64,000 nucleotides of DNA from GCA-2705995 sp965661625 (GCA_965661625.1 CBFIEM010000005.1:62001-126000); one strand, 5' to 3'; counted from the stretch's first letter, positions 8,779 through 17,382 are shown. Notes: generated by a model from the letters alone, not told the origin. Numbers and translations: made by a program.

Positions 8779-10194
8779 CTATTTGCCGCGACCTTGAAAT
8801 ACAATGATGACGGTGTAGATTAGTATTTTAAAATCCACAAATAGGGATAAGTTTTCGATGTAGAGGACGTCGTATTTTAACCTCCGAACCATTTCATCAA
8901 CATTTTCAGCATAACCATACTTCACCTGTCCCCAGCTGGTAATTCCGGGTTTCACCTTATGAAGGTGCGTGTAATGTGGAGCGCGTTCAGAAATTAATTT
9001 GATGAAGTGTTTTCGTTCAGGTCTCGGTCCAACTAAAGACATGTCACCTTTTATTACATTATAAAATTGTGGCAACTCATCAATCCGCATTTTACGCATG
9101 AATTTACCAAAAGGGGTAATGCGAGTATCTTCGCTATGGCTTAGCTGCGGACCTTGTTCTTCAGCGTGCTCATGCATTGATCTGAATTTATAAATCTCAA
9201 AAGGAATTCCATTTTTTCCAATACGCTCTTGAGAATAAATAATTGGTCCTTTGCTCGTTAATTTAATGATGAGCGCAATGAGTGCATATGCCCACCAGAA
9301 CAGAATTAGAAATGAAATGCTTACAACCAAGTCAATACTGCGCTTAACAACTTGCTGCCAAGCGGGCATTATTTCATGCTTTATTTCAATAAGTGGGGCT
9401 CCAAAAATCGATGACATTTTAACTTGACCACTCACAATGTCATACATATCAGGAATAATTTTTACCAACACATGGGTTGTTTCCAATTGGTTTAAAATGG
9501 TTCCAATTTTATCGTGCTCTGAAGATTCAATTGCAAGGATTACCTCTTCAATGTGATGTTCGGCAATGATTTGTTGAATATCTCTAACATGACCAAGGTG
9601 GTTGAGCTTATTCGTCATCAGGTCTACTTGGGCGCCGTTTACGTGGGTATATCCAACGAACCTAAATCCAGAAGAACGCTTTGAGGCTTCCATTTCATCG
9701 TATAATTGAAGCGCGTTTTCGTTACTTCCTACCAACAATGTATTAAATCCGATTTTCCGTTTGTGAATTTTGCTTGCCGTAATACTTGTAATAACCAGTC
9801 GAAGGGTGAGTGTTGCGCTAAAGTGGAACCCTACTAGCGCAATGAATAGGCTATAATAGTTTTTGTATGATGCTATAGCGTCATCCAGCACAAAGGCAAA
9901 AAACAAAACTACCGTTCCTATGAGTGTATGCCAAAAGGTACGCGATAGATCTTGAAGACGACTTTTCCGGTAAATTTGACGGTAATAGCCTGTGAGGTAA
10001 TACAAATTCAACCAGAACACAGGGATTAAGATTAGCGCATAAAAAAACTGATCTGTGAAACTGAGCGCTATGGGTCCACCGAACTTTAAGGGTTCGATGT
10101 AGAGCTTCCTAAAAGCGTAGAATGCTACCCATGCTAATCCCGCAGCTACTGCGTCGCCAACGAGATACTTTATGACCTGAATCCGTTTATTCAA
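8779..10194 (-). CDS. Polyprenyl-phosphate sugar phosphotransferase (exopolysaccharide initiation)
   Basis: A 471-residue membrane enzyme of the WbaP/WcaJ type. The first 130 residues hold four to five transmembrane helices. A CoA-binding-like middle domain (LLVGSNENALQLYDEM) follows, then a reentrant/transmembrane helix near 290. The C-terminal sugar-transferase domain has the landmarks SQERIGKNG, FRSMHEHAE, MRIDELPQFYNVIKGDMSLVGPRPER and KPGITSWGQV. It transfers a sugar-1-phosphate to undecaprenyl phosphate, the first step of exopolysaccharide or O-antigen repeat synthesis. It starts 3 bases after the lipoprotein gene, suggesting one transcript. No other glycosyltransferases are adjacent, which is unusual for a glycan locus. 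Confidence 0.9.
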   Translation of the reverse strand: MNKRIQVIKYLVGDAVAAGLAWVAFYAFRKLYIEPLKFGGPIALSFTDQFFYALILIPVFWLNLYYLTGYYRQIYRKSRLQDLSRTFWHTLIGTVVLFFAFVLDDAIASYKNYYSLFIALVGFHFSATLTLRLVITSITASKIHKRKIGFNTLLVGSNENALQLYDEMEASKRSSGFRFVGYTHVNGAQVDLMTNKLNHLGHVRDIQQIIAEHHIEEVILAIESSEHDKIGTILNQLETTHVLVKIIPDMYDIVSGQVKMSSIFGAPLIEIKHEIMPAWQQVVKRSIDLVVSISFLILFWWAYALIALIIKLTSKGPIIYSQERIGKNGIPFEIYKFRSMHEHAEEQGPQLSHSEDTRITPFGKFMRKMRIDELPQFYNVIKGDMSLVGPRPERKHFIKLISERAPHYTHLHKVKPGITSWGQVKYGYAENVDEMVRRLKYDVLYIENLSLFVDFKILIYTVIIVFQGRGK

Positions 10195-10197
10195 TGT

Positions 10198-11079
10198 TTA
10201 CCTCCTAACCAGTTTAAGGTTGTCGAAATAAACAACACTGCTATCCTTTGAACTAGCATAAGCTGCAGTTAATCCTACCCCAAAATTAGTGGCATCGAAT
10301 TGAAAGTTAACCGGGTCGGTAATATTTAAGTAGAGGTGATTCCATGTTGAAGCATCAAGCGGATTTGTTGGATTGAGGAAAATAACGGCTTCTTCGCGTC
10401 TTGGTGATCCGTCGCCTGGCTGAATAATTAATGAAACAACGAGTTGAACATTCGAACGGTAATCCATTTCTAAATAGAGTGGAGCACCATTTTGAGGAAG
10501 GAAATATTCCTCATTCGTGATAGCCTTGAACCCGGGGTTAACTTCGGTCATCTCTACACGAGCAATAAACCCACCATAGGTGATAGGGTCAAAATTATAT
10601 GGAACACGCGAGAGCTCAGTATTACTTGAACTTATGGTGTCCATAGAAAAGCTGCTATCTTCAAACTCCTCAATCCAAGGCATCGAAACGCCTTGATCAT
10701 AGTCTACCGCAGGGAAAATGGTATCGGTTAATTCAGGTCGCAATTCAACAGTTGTTTGATAGTCACTGTAAAAGGGAAAAATCGCTCGTGTTGCTGATAT
10801 TCCATTAACCTTTATTCCTGCACCTATGCGGATATTCGTAGCACCTTTTGTTAAAATTGGAACTTCTGCTGGGAGCTGAAATGCCCCAATAAATTTCTCG
10901 TCGGCAAAAACCCAAGCATCGGTGATATTACTGCCTGACCGTCCTGTAGTATTCGGATTGGATACGTTTAGCTCTAATTCAGGAATGTATAGGTATGAAG
11001 GTATATCATCATCGCCATTATTGACTTCGCAGCTTAATGCGATTAACGAAAAGAAGGCAATAATGCACTTATTGAGCAT
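10198..11079 (-). CDS. Hypothetical lipoprotein
   Basis: A 293-residue protein that I cannot assign to a named family. A short signal sequence ends in the lipobox ALSC, with Cys17 as the lipidation site. The rest is beta-rich and acidic. Features such as AWVFADEKFIGAFQLPAEVPIL and a C-terminal half ending VVYFDNLKL read like a jelly-roll or carbohydrate-binding-like surface module. It lies between the Gfo/Idh/MocA gene (51 bases upstream) and the sugar transferase (3 bases downstream), so an envelope role is plausible but not shown. Similar lipoproteins are common in Bacteroidota. Confidence 0.7.
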   Translation of the reverse strand: MLNKCIIAFFSLIALSCEVNNGDDDIPSYLYIPELELNVSNPNTTGRSGSNITDAWVFADEKFIGAFQLPAEVPILTKGATNIRIGAGIKVNGISATRAIFPFYSDYQTTVELRPELTDTIFPAVDYDQGVSMPWIEEFEDSSFSMDTISSSNTELSRVPYNFDPITYGGFIARVEMTEVNPGFKAITNEEYFLPQNGAPLYLEMDYRSNVQLVVSLIIQPGDGSPRREEAVIFLNPTNPLDASTWNHLYLNITDPVNFQFDATNFGVGLTAAYASSKDSSVVYFDNLKLVRR

Positions 11080-11130
11080 GGCTGGATTTTGAATGTGGAA
11101 CGAAAAAAAAACTGTTCTAGTATGCCTTTT

Positions 11131-12123
11131 TTAAGCATTCATTAAATTAGGAGAAACACGCAATTTTTCAATAATTTGATGAGCAACATTTAAGGCTTTA
11201 TAACCATCATCAACTGTAACAATCGGAGTTGAGTTCTTTACAATTGCATCAGCAAATGTGCTTAACTCTTCTTTAATGGCATTTGATTCATTGATTTCAG
11301 GCTTATCAAAATAGATCTGTTTGCTGCCTTTCGCTTCTCCCAAGTCAATTGTAACCGCGAGTGGATCTGGCTCACCAATAACTTCTTTCATTTTAACAAC
11401 CTCAACTTCTTTTTCCAAAAAGTCTACCGATACGTAAGCATCGCGCTGAAAAAAACGAGTCTTGCGCATATTTTTCAATGAAATTCTGCTTGCAGTTAGG
11501 TTTGCAACACATCCGTTGTCAAACTCTATACGTGCATTGCAGATATCTGGAGTGTCACTTAATACTGCTACTCCGCTAGCACTAATTCGTTTGATATTGG
11601 AATTGACTGTGCTGAGCACAATGTCCAAATCATGAATCATCAAGTCAAGAACTACTGAAACATCTGTTCCCCTTGGGTTAAACTGTGCTAACCGATGCGT
11701 TTCTATAAACATGGGCTGATTTAATGCACCCTGGGCAGCTTTGAAAGCAGGGTTAAATCGTTCCACATGGCCTACTTGCACTTTTACGTCCGCTTCATGT
11801 GCATAGGCCATAAGTTTTTTCGCTTCGTCAATTGTGTTTGTGATAGGCTTTTCTATGAATACATGCTTTTGTTTACGGAGAGCTGCTTCAGCACAATCAA
11901 AATGAGAAAGGGTTGGAGTTACGATATCTACAACATCAACTGCGTCAATTAAAGACTCCATTTCATCGAATCGGGTTAAGCCCAATTCCTCGATGACTTG
12001 AGCAGCATTTTCATCAGAGGGATCGAAAAAACCTACGAGATCATACTGTTCGTTTAAATCTTTCAACAACCTCAAGTGAATTTTTCCCAGATGACCAGCG
12101 CCTAATACTCCAACTTTTAGCAT
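11131..12123 (-). CDS. Gfo/Idh/MocA family oxidoreductase
   Basis: A 330-residue NAD(P)-dependent oxidoreductase. The Rossmann motif KVGVLGAGHLGKIHLR opens the protein, VDIVTPTLSH follows, and the family signature FIEKPITNT is near residue 95. A C-terminal alpha/beta domain (VGHVERFNPAF, IHDLDIVLS) would bind the sugar-like substrate. Members act on sugars, inositols or nucleotide sugars; none can be picked here. It has a minus-strand promoter box (12140-12147) and probably drives the lipoprotein and sugar transferase downstream. It is divergent from pcm. Confidence 0.85.
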   Translation of the reverse strand: MLKVGVLGAGHLGKIHLRLLKDLNEQYDLVGFFDPSDENAAQVIEELGLTRFDEMESLIDAVDVVDIVTPTLSHFDCAEAALRKQKHVFIEKPITNTIDEAKKLMAYAHEADVKVQVGHVERFNPAFKAAQGALNQPMFIETHRLAQFNPRGTDVSVVLDLMIHDLDIVLSTVNSNIKRISASGVAVLSDTPDICNARIEFDNGCVANLTASRISLKNMRKTRFFQRDAYVSVDFLEKEVEVVKMKEVIGEPDPLAVTIDLGEAKGSKQIYFDKPEINESNAIKEELSTFADAIVKNSTPIVTVDDGYKALNVAHQIIEKLRVSPNLMNA

Positions 12124-12139
12124 TCCTTTGATTTTGAAA

Positions 12140-12147
12140 CAAAATTA
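12140..12147 (-). promoter_or_regulatory. Probable -7 promoter box for the oxidoreductase operon
   Basis: On the minus strand this reads TAATTTTG, a full TAnnTTTG match about 16 bases before the ATG of the Gfo/Idh/MocA gene. An AAAGGA purine run precedes that start codon. Confidence 0.5.
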
Positions 12148-12212
12148 AAAGAAGGTGTGATGCTAGGCGACCCTTCTGAGTGCTTTTATCAACATCAATT
12201 GTTAACAGAAAC

Positions 12213-12884
12213 ATGGCAATCCAACGTAAGGATAATTTGAAATTCCAAGGCATGCGTAAGCAAATGATACGCAACATGCGCAGCCGATTAGAGGAGGTAG
12301 GAGTTATGGATGAAAGAGTTCTGGGTGCAATGATGCAAGTTCCACGGCACTATTTCTTCGATAGTGTTTTTGATACCAACTTCGCCTATGAGAATAAAGC
12401 ATTTATAATTGGAGCCGGTCAAACCATTTCTCAACCTTTCACAGTTGCTATTCAAACCACCTTACTCGAGATTAATAAGCGAGAAAAAGTATTAGAAATT
12501 GGAACGGGGAGTGGTTATCAAACAGCAGTGCTTTGTGAAATGGGAGCGAAAGTATTCAGTATTGAACGTCAAAAACTGCTTCATGATCGCAGCAAACAAG
12601 TGTTGGATGCGATGAATTATAATCCGCGCCTTTTTTACGGCGATGGATATAAAGGCAAACCAGCATTCGCACCATTCGATAAAATCATCATTACCTGCGG
12701 TGCACCTTACGTGCCTGATTCACTCAAAGCTCAATTAAAAGTCGGTGGCCTGATGGTTATTCCTGTAGGAGAAGGAGAGGTCCAAACAATGTATCGCATT
12801 CAACGCATTTCGGAAAATGAGTATGATCAACGCGATTTTGGTGAGTTTAGTTTTGTGCCGATGCTTACCAATACTCAGAAGTAA
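12213..12884 (+). CDS. pcm: Protein-L-isoaspartate O-methyltransferase
   Basis: A 223-residue SAM-dependent methyltransferase that starts repair of damaged L-isoaspartyl residues. Key motifs are VPRHYFFD, IGAGQTISQPFTVA (the PCMT substrate loop), the SAM-binding motif VLEIGTGSGYQTAVL, and IIITCGAPYVPDSLKAQLKVGG. The frame is open back to a GTG at 12180, but family N-termini resemble KFQGMRKQM, so the ATG at 12213 is preferred. It is divergent from the oxidoreductase. The 194 bases that follow contain only a possible tiny minus-strand ORF. Confidence 0.92.
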   Translation: MAIQRKDNLKFQGMRKQMIRNMRSRLEEVGVMDERVLGAMMQVPRHYFFDSVFDTNFAYENKAFIIGAGQTISQPFTVAIQTTLLEINKREKVLEIGTGSGYQTAVLCEMGAKVFSIERQKLLHDRSKQVLDAMNYNPRLFYGDGYKGKPAFAPFDKIIITCGAPYVPDSLKAQLKVGGLMVIPVGEGEVQTMYRIQRISENEYDQRDFGEFSFVPMLTNTQK

Positions 12885-12894
12885 ATTATTCAGT

Positions 12895-12999
12895 CTAAAA
12901 GACTAAAAGGTAAATTACAGTTAACGCTGTTGTAGAAATAACAGCAATACCAAGACGATTTAGAAATTTTTTAACACGTTGTCTTTTAGGAGTTTCCAT
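12895..12999 (-). CDS. Possible 34-residue single-pass membrane peptide
   Basis: A small ORF from ATG 12997-12999 to TAG 12895-12897. It encodes a basic N-terminus (METPKRQRVKKFLNR) followed by about 19 hydrophobic residues beginning LGIAVISTTALTVIY, a clean transmembrane topology with positive-inside charge. It fills the only gap between pcm and the 50-residue ORF at 13079. No promoter box or family match was recognised. A chance ORF of this size is quite possible; the ordered charge/hydrophobic layout is the reason to list it. Confidence 0.3.
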   Translation of the reverse strand: METPKRQRVKKFLNRLGIAVISTTALTVIYLLVF

Positions 13000-13078
13000 A
13001 TTCGTATAACACCAAATTGATAAAATTGTTTAGACCGTAATTAGGTTCTGGTTTAAGAAGGTTTATTTGAACTTAAAA

Positions 13079-13231
13079 ATGAAGGATAACCTCGTGAACT
13101 TGGCTAACGAAATGCAGTCTGAACTTGTGCGTATAATGGATCAACACCACTTGGTAGATCCGATGGAACGTGAAGTTTACAGTAAAACTTACGGAATCTT
13201 AGAACGACTAAAAGGCTTATCGACACATTAG
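13079..13231 (+). CDS. Hypothetical 50-residue protein
   Basis: ATG 13079 to TAG 13229-13231, encoding 50 residues. The composition is ordinary for a folded helical peptide: ANEMQSELVRIMDQHH, then DPMEREVYSKTYGILERL, with no low-complexity run. It is likely amphipathic helical. The 3' end overlaps the convergent smpB gene by 4 bases, the same tight packing seen between real genes here. I do not recognise the family. Conservation in related genomes would settle whether it is translated. Confidence 0.45.
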   Translation: MKDNLVNLANEMQSELVRIMDQHHLVDPMEREVYSKTYGILERLKGLSTH

Positions 13232-13683
13232 CGGAGCTTAGCCAATCGGTCAATGCTGCGCTTATCATCTTTTTGCTTTAGATCTTCGCGCTTGTCATAT
13301 AGCTTTTTACCCCGTGCAAGTGCAATTTTAAGCTTGGCATAGCCTGATTTTGCGATGTAAAGTTTGGTAGGAATAATGGTTAAAGACTGATCCTTGAGCT
13401 TTTTAGCAAGTTTATTGATTTCATTTTTGTGCAAGAGTAACTTGCGTTTTCTTGTGGGTTCGTGATTTACAAAGCCACCATTATCATACTCAGCAATATT
13501 CATATTAACAACAAAAAGCTCCTCTTTCTGAAAGGTGCAATATGCTTCTGAAATGGAGGCCTTTCCTGTTCTCAAGGACTTAATCTCTGTTCCTTGAAGC
13601 TGAATTCCTGCTTCAAACACATCCAAGAGCTCATAATTGAATGAGGCTTTTTTATTTCTTATGTTAACATCGTTCGTGTTCAA
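13228..13683 (-). CDS. smpB: SsrA-binding protein SmpB
   Basis: A 151-residue tmRNA partner that delivers SsrA to stalled ribosomes in trans-translation. Conserved segments are NKKASFNYELLDVFEAGIQLQGTE (in part), SLRTGKASISEAYC, and GYAKLKIALARGKKLYDKRE followed by the basic C-terminal tail LKQKDDKRSIDR. Translation probably starts at a TTG (13681-13683) that overlaps the TGA of the upstream mntR-like gene as TTGA, so the two are translationally coupled. No ssrA gene was found in this window. Confidence 0.93.
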   Translation of the reverse strand: MNTNDVNIRNKKASFNYELLDVFEAGIQLQGTEIKSLRTGKASISEAYCTFQKEELFVVNMNIAEYDNGGFVNHEPTRKRKLLLHKNEINKLAKKLKDQSLTIIPTKLYIAKSGYAKLKIALARGKKLYDKREDLKQKDDKRSIDRLAKLR

Positions 13684-14345
13684 TGTGATAGTTTTTTGAT
13701 GTAAAGATTCTGTGCAACACGGTTTGATATGGTCATTTCGCTTGCCATATTAATTGTGATTAGCATAGATTGGTCATAACCAGTAACTTCTTTGATACCA
13801 ATTGTTTTACCGAGAGTTAGTCCCGACTTTTCTAAAAATTGCAAAAACTCGCTTGAGGTATCTTTTAAGCCGATAATCATACCGAACTGATTTGCCATTA
13901 AATCAGCAATTGTAACTTCCTTGTGAAGGGCTACGTTCCCATCGCGATCTGGAATTGGGTCTCCATGAGGATCGTGCGAAGGGAAGTCCAGAAACTCTTC
14001 AAGCTTATTGATCAGCTTGTCAGATTGAATGTGTTCGAGTTCTTCGGCTATTTCGTGCACTTCATCCCACTTGAACTTTAGCTTTTCAGCCAGAAAAACT
14101 TCCCAAAGTCGATGCTTTCGAATGGTTTTAATTGCCCATTGCTTGCCTTTATCCGTTAAAGTTACTGGCTGATAAGGAGTATAGGCAATCATCTCCTTCT
14201 TGGATAGCTTCTTTAGCATATCAGTAACAGAAGAAGCCTTCGTATTCATTTCCGCAGATATTTCATTGGTACTTGCTCCATTCCCCCCACGTTTGGTAAG
14301 GGAGTAAATGGCTTTCAGGTAATTTTCTTCAGTATATGAGAACAT
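13680..14345 (-). CDS. DtxR/MntR-family metal-dependent regulator
   Basis: A 221-residue iron/manganese-responsive repressor-type protein. The N-terminal winged helix begins FSYTEENYLKAIYSLTKRG with the recognition region NTKASSVTDMLKKLSKK. The metal/dimer domain has HEIAEELEHIQSDKL and FPSHDPHGDPIPDRDG, the usual ligand-bearing stretches. The C-terminal part (VTIADL onward) is FeoA/SH3-like. Two matching palindromes near the neighbouring TonB receptor (14395-14410) and ZIP gene (17536-17551) are likely operators. With a Mn-type superoxide dismutase nearby, manganese is the best guess for the metal, but iron cannot be excluded. It is co-transcribed with smpB. Confidence 0.9.
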   Translation of the reverse strand: MFSYTEENYLKAIYSLTKRGGNGASTNEISAEMNTKASSVTDMLKKLSKKEMIAYTPYQPVTLTDKGKQWAIKTIRKHRLWEVFLAEKLKFKWDEVHEIAEELEHIQSDKLINKLEEFLDFPSHDPHGDPIPDRDGNVALHKEVTIADLMANQFGMIIGLKDTSSEFLQFLEKSGLTLGKTIGIKEVTGYDQSMLITINMASEMTISNRVAQNLYIKKLSH

Positions 14346-14359
14346 GCTACTTATTTGTG

Positions 14360-14367
14360 CAAATATA
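14360..14367 (-). promoter_or_regulatory. Probable -7 promoter box for the mntR-like gene
   Basis: On the minus strand this is TATATTTG, a full TAnnTTTG match 14 bases before the regulator ATG. The palindromic operator at 14395-14410 lies about 28 bases upstream, near the expected -33 region, which would allow autoregulation. Confidence 0.5.
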
Positions 14368-14394
14368 AGCAGGGTATTTAGTTTTTCAGGGATA

Positions 14395-14410
14395 ATTAGA
14401 GTACTCTAAA
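14395..14410. promoter_or_regulatory. Palindromic operator for DtxR/MntR-type regulator
   Basis: ATTAGAGTACTCTAAA. The inner 14 bases TTAGAGTACTCTAA (14396-14409) are a perfect palindrome. It sits between the divergent regulator and TonB receptor genes, 9 bases upstream of the receptor's -7 box. It shares TTAGAnTAnTCTAA with the site at 17536-17551 before the ZIP transporter. The size and half-site resemble DtxR-family operators. Binding itself is inferred. Confidence 0.7.
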
Positions 14411-14419
14411 AATTATTTA

Positions 14420-14427
14420 TAGCTTTG
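14420..14427 (+). promoter_or_regulatory. Probable -7 promoter box for the TonB receptor
   Basis: TAGCTTTG fits TAnnTTTG and lies 22 bases before the receptor start. The operator at 14395-14410 covers the space where RNA polymerase would contact the -33 region, so metal-bound repressor could block initiation. Confidence 0.55.
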
Positions 14428-14449
14428 CTAAAATTATAATTGAACGACA

Positions 14450-16726
14450 TTGAAAACACTGATTTACTTTGTGTTATTGCTGGTAATCGGTACGGTTTCA
14501 CATGCACAACACGTGATTGTAACTGGAAAATTTGTTTCGAATGGAAAAGGAGTTCCGTTTGCGCATGTTTTACAGGTAAATACCTCACATGGATCAGTTG
14601 CAGATGAAGCAGGCTTTTTCAGATTAGAAATAGAACCAACTAAGGAAGCGTCAATTGTTTGTTCTGCTTTAGGTTTTCACAAAAAGGTGATTGAGATACC
14701 AATTGCGGAGCTTGCTGTTGACTTAGGGGAAATTAAACTTGAGCCAAGCTTAATGAAGCTGGATGAGATCACGATTACAGGAGGAACTCGAGCACAGTTT
14801 ATTAAAACATCTCCAGTAAAAATAGATGTAATTAAAACTGACGCTATCCGAGAACTTGTTCCTGCGGCTAATGTAATGGAAACATTCAGTCAGCTAAATG
14901 GAGTTCAAGAAGTTGTTGCATGTGGTGTATGTTATACCAATGCGATTAGTATTAATGGCTTGCCAGGGCCTTATACGGCAGTATTATTAGATGGTATTCC
15001 GATGTATGGAAACTTAGCTGCGGTTTATGGGTTGAATGGAATTCCAACACCTTTAATAGATCGGTTGGAAGTAATTAAGGGGCCACAATCTACTCTGTAT
15101 GGGAGCGAAGCAGTCGCTGGAGTTGTTAATGTTATTACAAAAGATCCCAGCATGTTGCCAACGTTGAGTTTAGAGAGTCAGGTGAATAGTAATGGACAGT
15201 CCTCTATAAATGCGCTAGCTTCTTTTGGTAACAAATCCTGGAAAGCGTTAATCGGTGGAAATCAATCGTTAGGTTGGAGGTTTCTGGATCGCAATGAAGA
15301 TGGGTTTGGTGACTTGGTTTTGTACGATCGATATAGTGCTTTTCAAAAATTCACTTTAAAGGGGAAAAAAGACCGTCAATTTACCCTAGCGAGCAAATTT
15401 TATTATGAGGACAGGCGAAATGGAGTAGAAGAGTTTGTGAAAAGTGATGGGCATCGCAAATTGAGAGGAAATGACTCAATCTATGGAGAAAGTATTTATA
15501 CCAAAAGGGCTGAAATTTATGGCCGCTATGATTTTGGGCGTGAATCGGATTTGCATATTGATTATGCTTACAGCTGGCATCATCAAAACAGTTATTATGG
15601 AAACATTTTTTATAAAGCGAATCAACAGATAGCTTTTATCAATGCGGTATGGAACCATAGCTATGAGAACATATACATGGCTTTTGGAGGGGGTTACAGG
15701 CTCAATGTATACGATGATAATACTGCAGCTACCCAATCAATTGATGGGGAGACCAACAAGGCTTCCATTCAATCTATTCCTGGTGTTTTTGGAGAGGTTG
15801 AGTATCAAGCATCATCTGCTTTTTTAGTGGCCCTAGGAGGAAGGCTAGATCACTACAATGAACATGGCTTGATTACTTCACCGCGTTTGAATATGAAGTA
15901 TGAACTTGGTTCATTCACAACAGCGAGACTAAATGCAGGAACAGGATTCCGGATAGTGAATTTATTTACAGAGGATCACGCCTTTGTTTCAGGACAGCGT
16001 GTTGTAGAAATAACGGAAGAGATCCGTCCAGAACAGTCTATTAATGTAACCTTCAATTTAAATCATATCTACACACTATTCGACAATCAAAATGGGCAGC
16101 TTGATATTGACCTGTATTATACACATTTCCAAAACCAGATTATACCAGACTATAGTAACACTGGAGTCATTAAGTATGAAAATTTATCAGGTTACTCTTT
16201 TGCACGCGGATTATCAATAGGAATAACGCATTCACTTAGTCGTCAATTAGGCTTAGGAGTTGGAGGGAACTTTAATGAAGCAATTGAAGTTTCGAAGGAA
16301 AAAAGAGGTGTTACTTCGCATCAGCCGGTCCCATTTTCTACAAACTTTACGGGATATGCAAATTTAAATTGGCGATTACCATCGTTGAAAATGATTTTAG
16401 CTTATTCTGTTGCATTTACAGGTGCAGTTAATTTACCAGAGGTGCATGATGTATCTGCAACTGGAAGTTTGTTACAAGAACCGAGAGCCACAACTTCCAA
16501 ACCATTCGCGCTACATACAGTTCAAGTGACAAAGGATTTTGATTTTCAATTGCAGTTATTTGCGGGTGTGCAAAATTTATTTGACTACCTACAAAAAGAG
16601 TCACCACTTGTTGGTTACCAAGATCCAAATCACCCTGTAGGCTTTTCGCCCTATTTTGATACCAACTATAGCTATGCTACTTTAAACGGAAGAAGCGTGT
16701 TTTTTGGACTGAGGTGGTACTTATAA
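14450..16726 (+). CDS. TonB-dependent outer-membrane receptor, probable metal uptake
   Basis: A 758-residue outer-membrane receptor starting at a TTG. A signal peptide (MKTLIYFVLLLVIGTVSHAQ) is followed by a carboxypeptidase-regulatory-like beta domain (about 22-100), the plug (about 115-235, ending VIKGPQSTLYGSEAVAGVVNVITK) and a beta barrel to the terminal FGLRWYL. The plug contains an unusual CGVC pair (Cys158, Cys161). It imports a chelate or metal with energy from TonB/ExbBD, which are not in the window. Position next to the DtxR/MntR-type regulator and an operator suggests Mn or Fe uptake. Colicin-receptor/vitamin-type relatives are the alternative. Confidence 0.88.
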   Translation: MKTLIYFVLLLVIGTVSHAQHVIVTGKFVSNGKGVPFAHVLQVNTSHGSVADEAGFFRLEIEPTKEASIVCSALGFHKKVIEIPIAELAVDLGEIKLEPSLMKLDEITITGGTRAQFIKTSPVKIDVIKTDAIRELVPAANVMETFSQLNGVQEVVACGVCYTNAISINGLPGPYTAVLLDGIPMYGNLAAVYGLNGIPTPLIDRLEVIKGPQSTLYGSEAVAGVVNVITKDPSMLPTLSLESQVNSNGQSSINALASFGNKSWKALIGGNQSLGWRFLDRNEDGFGDLVLYDRYSAFQKFTLKGKKDRQFTLASKFYYEDRRNGVEEFVKSDGHRKLRGNDSIYGESIYTKRAEIYGRYDFGRESDLHIDYAYSWHHQNSYYGNIFYKANQQIAFINAVWNHSYENIYMAFGGGYRLNVYDDNTAATQSIDGETNKASIQSIPGVFGEVEYQASSAFLVALGGRLDHYNEHGLITSPRLNMKYELGSFTTARLNAGTGFRIVNLFTEDHAFVSGQRVVEITEEIRPEQSINVTFNLNHIYTLFDNQNGQLDIDLYYTHFQNQIIPDYSNTGVIKYENLSGYSFARGLSIGITHSLSRQLGLGVGGNFNEAIEVSKEKRGVTSHQPVPFSTNFTGYANLNWRLPSLKMILAYSVAFTGAVNLPEVHDVSATGSLLQEPRATTSKPFALHTVQVTKDFDFQLQLFAGVQNLFDYLQKESPLVGYQDPNHPVGFSPYFDTNYSYATLNGRSVFFGLRWYL

Positions 16727-16727
16727 A

Positions 16728-16752
16728 AAAAGCTCCCCATAGGAGAGCTTTT
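16728..16752. terminator. Terminator between TonB receptor and superoxide dismutase
   Basis: Arms AAAAGCTC (16728-16735) and GAGCTTTT (16745-16752) form a hairpin between two convergent genes. A- and T-rich arm ends let it work in both directions. Confidence 0.75.
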
Positions 16753-16776
16753 CAAGGTCTATTGATGAATTAGCCG

Positions 16777-17382
16777 TTACTTGCCAGCTTCATACCTTTT
16801 ACTTACTTCATCCCAATTAATCACATTAAAGAATGCATTGATGTAATCAGGGCGACGATTTTGATAATTCAAGTAGTATGCATGTTCCCATACATCTAAG
16901 CCCAAAACAGGAGTTCCTCCACAACCAATTCCTGGCATGAGTGGATTATCTTGGTTCGGAGTTGAGCAAACTTCTACTTTTCCTCCTGGGTGAACACATA
17001 GCCATGCCCAGCCAGATCCAAAACGTGTTGCAGCTGCATTAGCAAATGCATCTTTAAACCCATCAAATGAACCAAAGGCTGCTGTAAGTGCTTCTGCAAG
17101 GGCACCTGAAGGTTCACCGCCACCATTTGGGGACATCACTTTCCAAAATAAATCATGGTTATAATATCCTCCGCCATTGTTGCGAACAGCGTTATTGTCC
17201 ATGCCTTTTTCAAGGATTTCTTCAATTGACATGCCTGCCATGTTAGAACCTTCTATAGCTCCATTTAGTTTTGAAGTATAACCTGCATGATGTTTTCCGT
17301 GGTGAATTTCCATGGTACGTGCATCGATGTGCGGTTCAAGTGCGTTGTAATCATATGGTAAACTAGGTAATTCGAAAGCCAT
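16777..17382 (-). CDS. sodA: Superoxide dismutase, Mn-type
   Basis: A 201-residue cytoplasmic dismutase converting superoxide to peroxide and oxygen. Metal ligands are His27 (MEIHHGKHH), His76 (YYNHDLFW), Asp163 and His167 (DVWEHAYY). Two discriminating positions look Mn-like: Gly72, four residues before His76, and Gln144 in TPNQDNPLM, where Fe enzymes differ. Cambialistic activity cannot be excluded. There is no signal peptide. It is divergent from the ZIP transporter, with which it shares a 188-base upstream region, and convergent with the TonB receptor, so it fits a manganese cluster. Confidence 0.93.
   Translation of the reverse strand: MAFELPSLPYDYNALEPHIDARTMEIHHGKHHAGYTSKLNGAIEGSNMAGMSIEEILEKGMDNNAVRNNGGGYYNHDLFWKVMSPNGGGEPSGALAEALTAAFGSFDGFKDAFANAAATRFGSGWAWLCVHPGGKVEVCSTPNQDNPLMPGIGCGGTPVLGLDVWEHAYYLNYQNRRPDYINAFFNVINWDEVSKRYEAGK

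Noticed and set aside
12891..12904. AGTCTaaaAGACT as a terminator for pcm or a DtxR operator half-site
   Set aside because: The stem is only 5 bases and has no T-run, and the sequence does not fit the TTAGAnTAnTCTAA operator.
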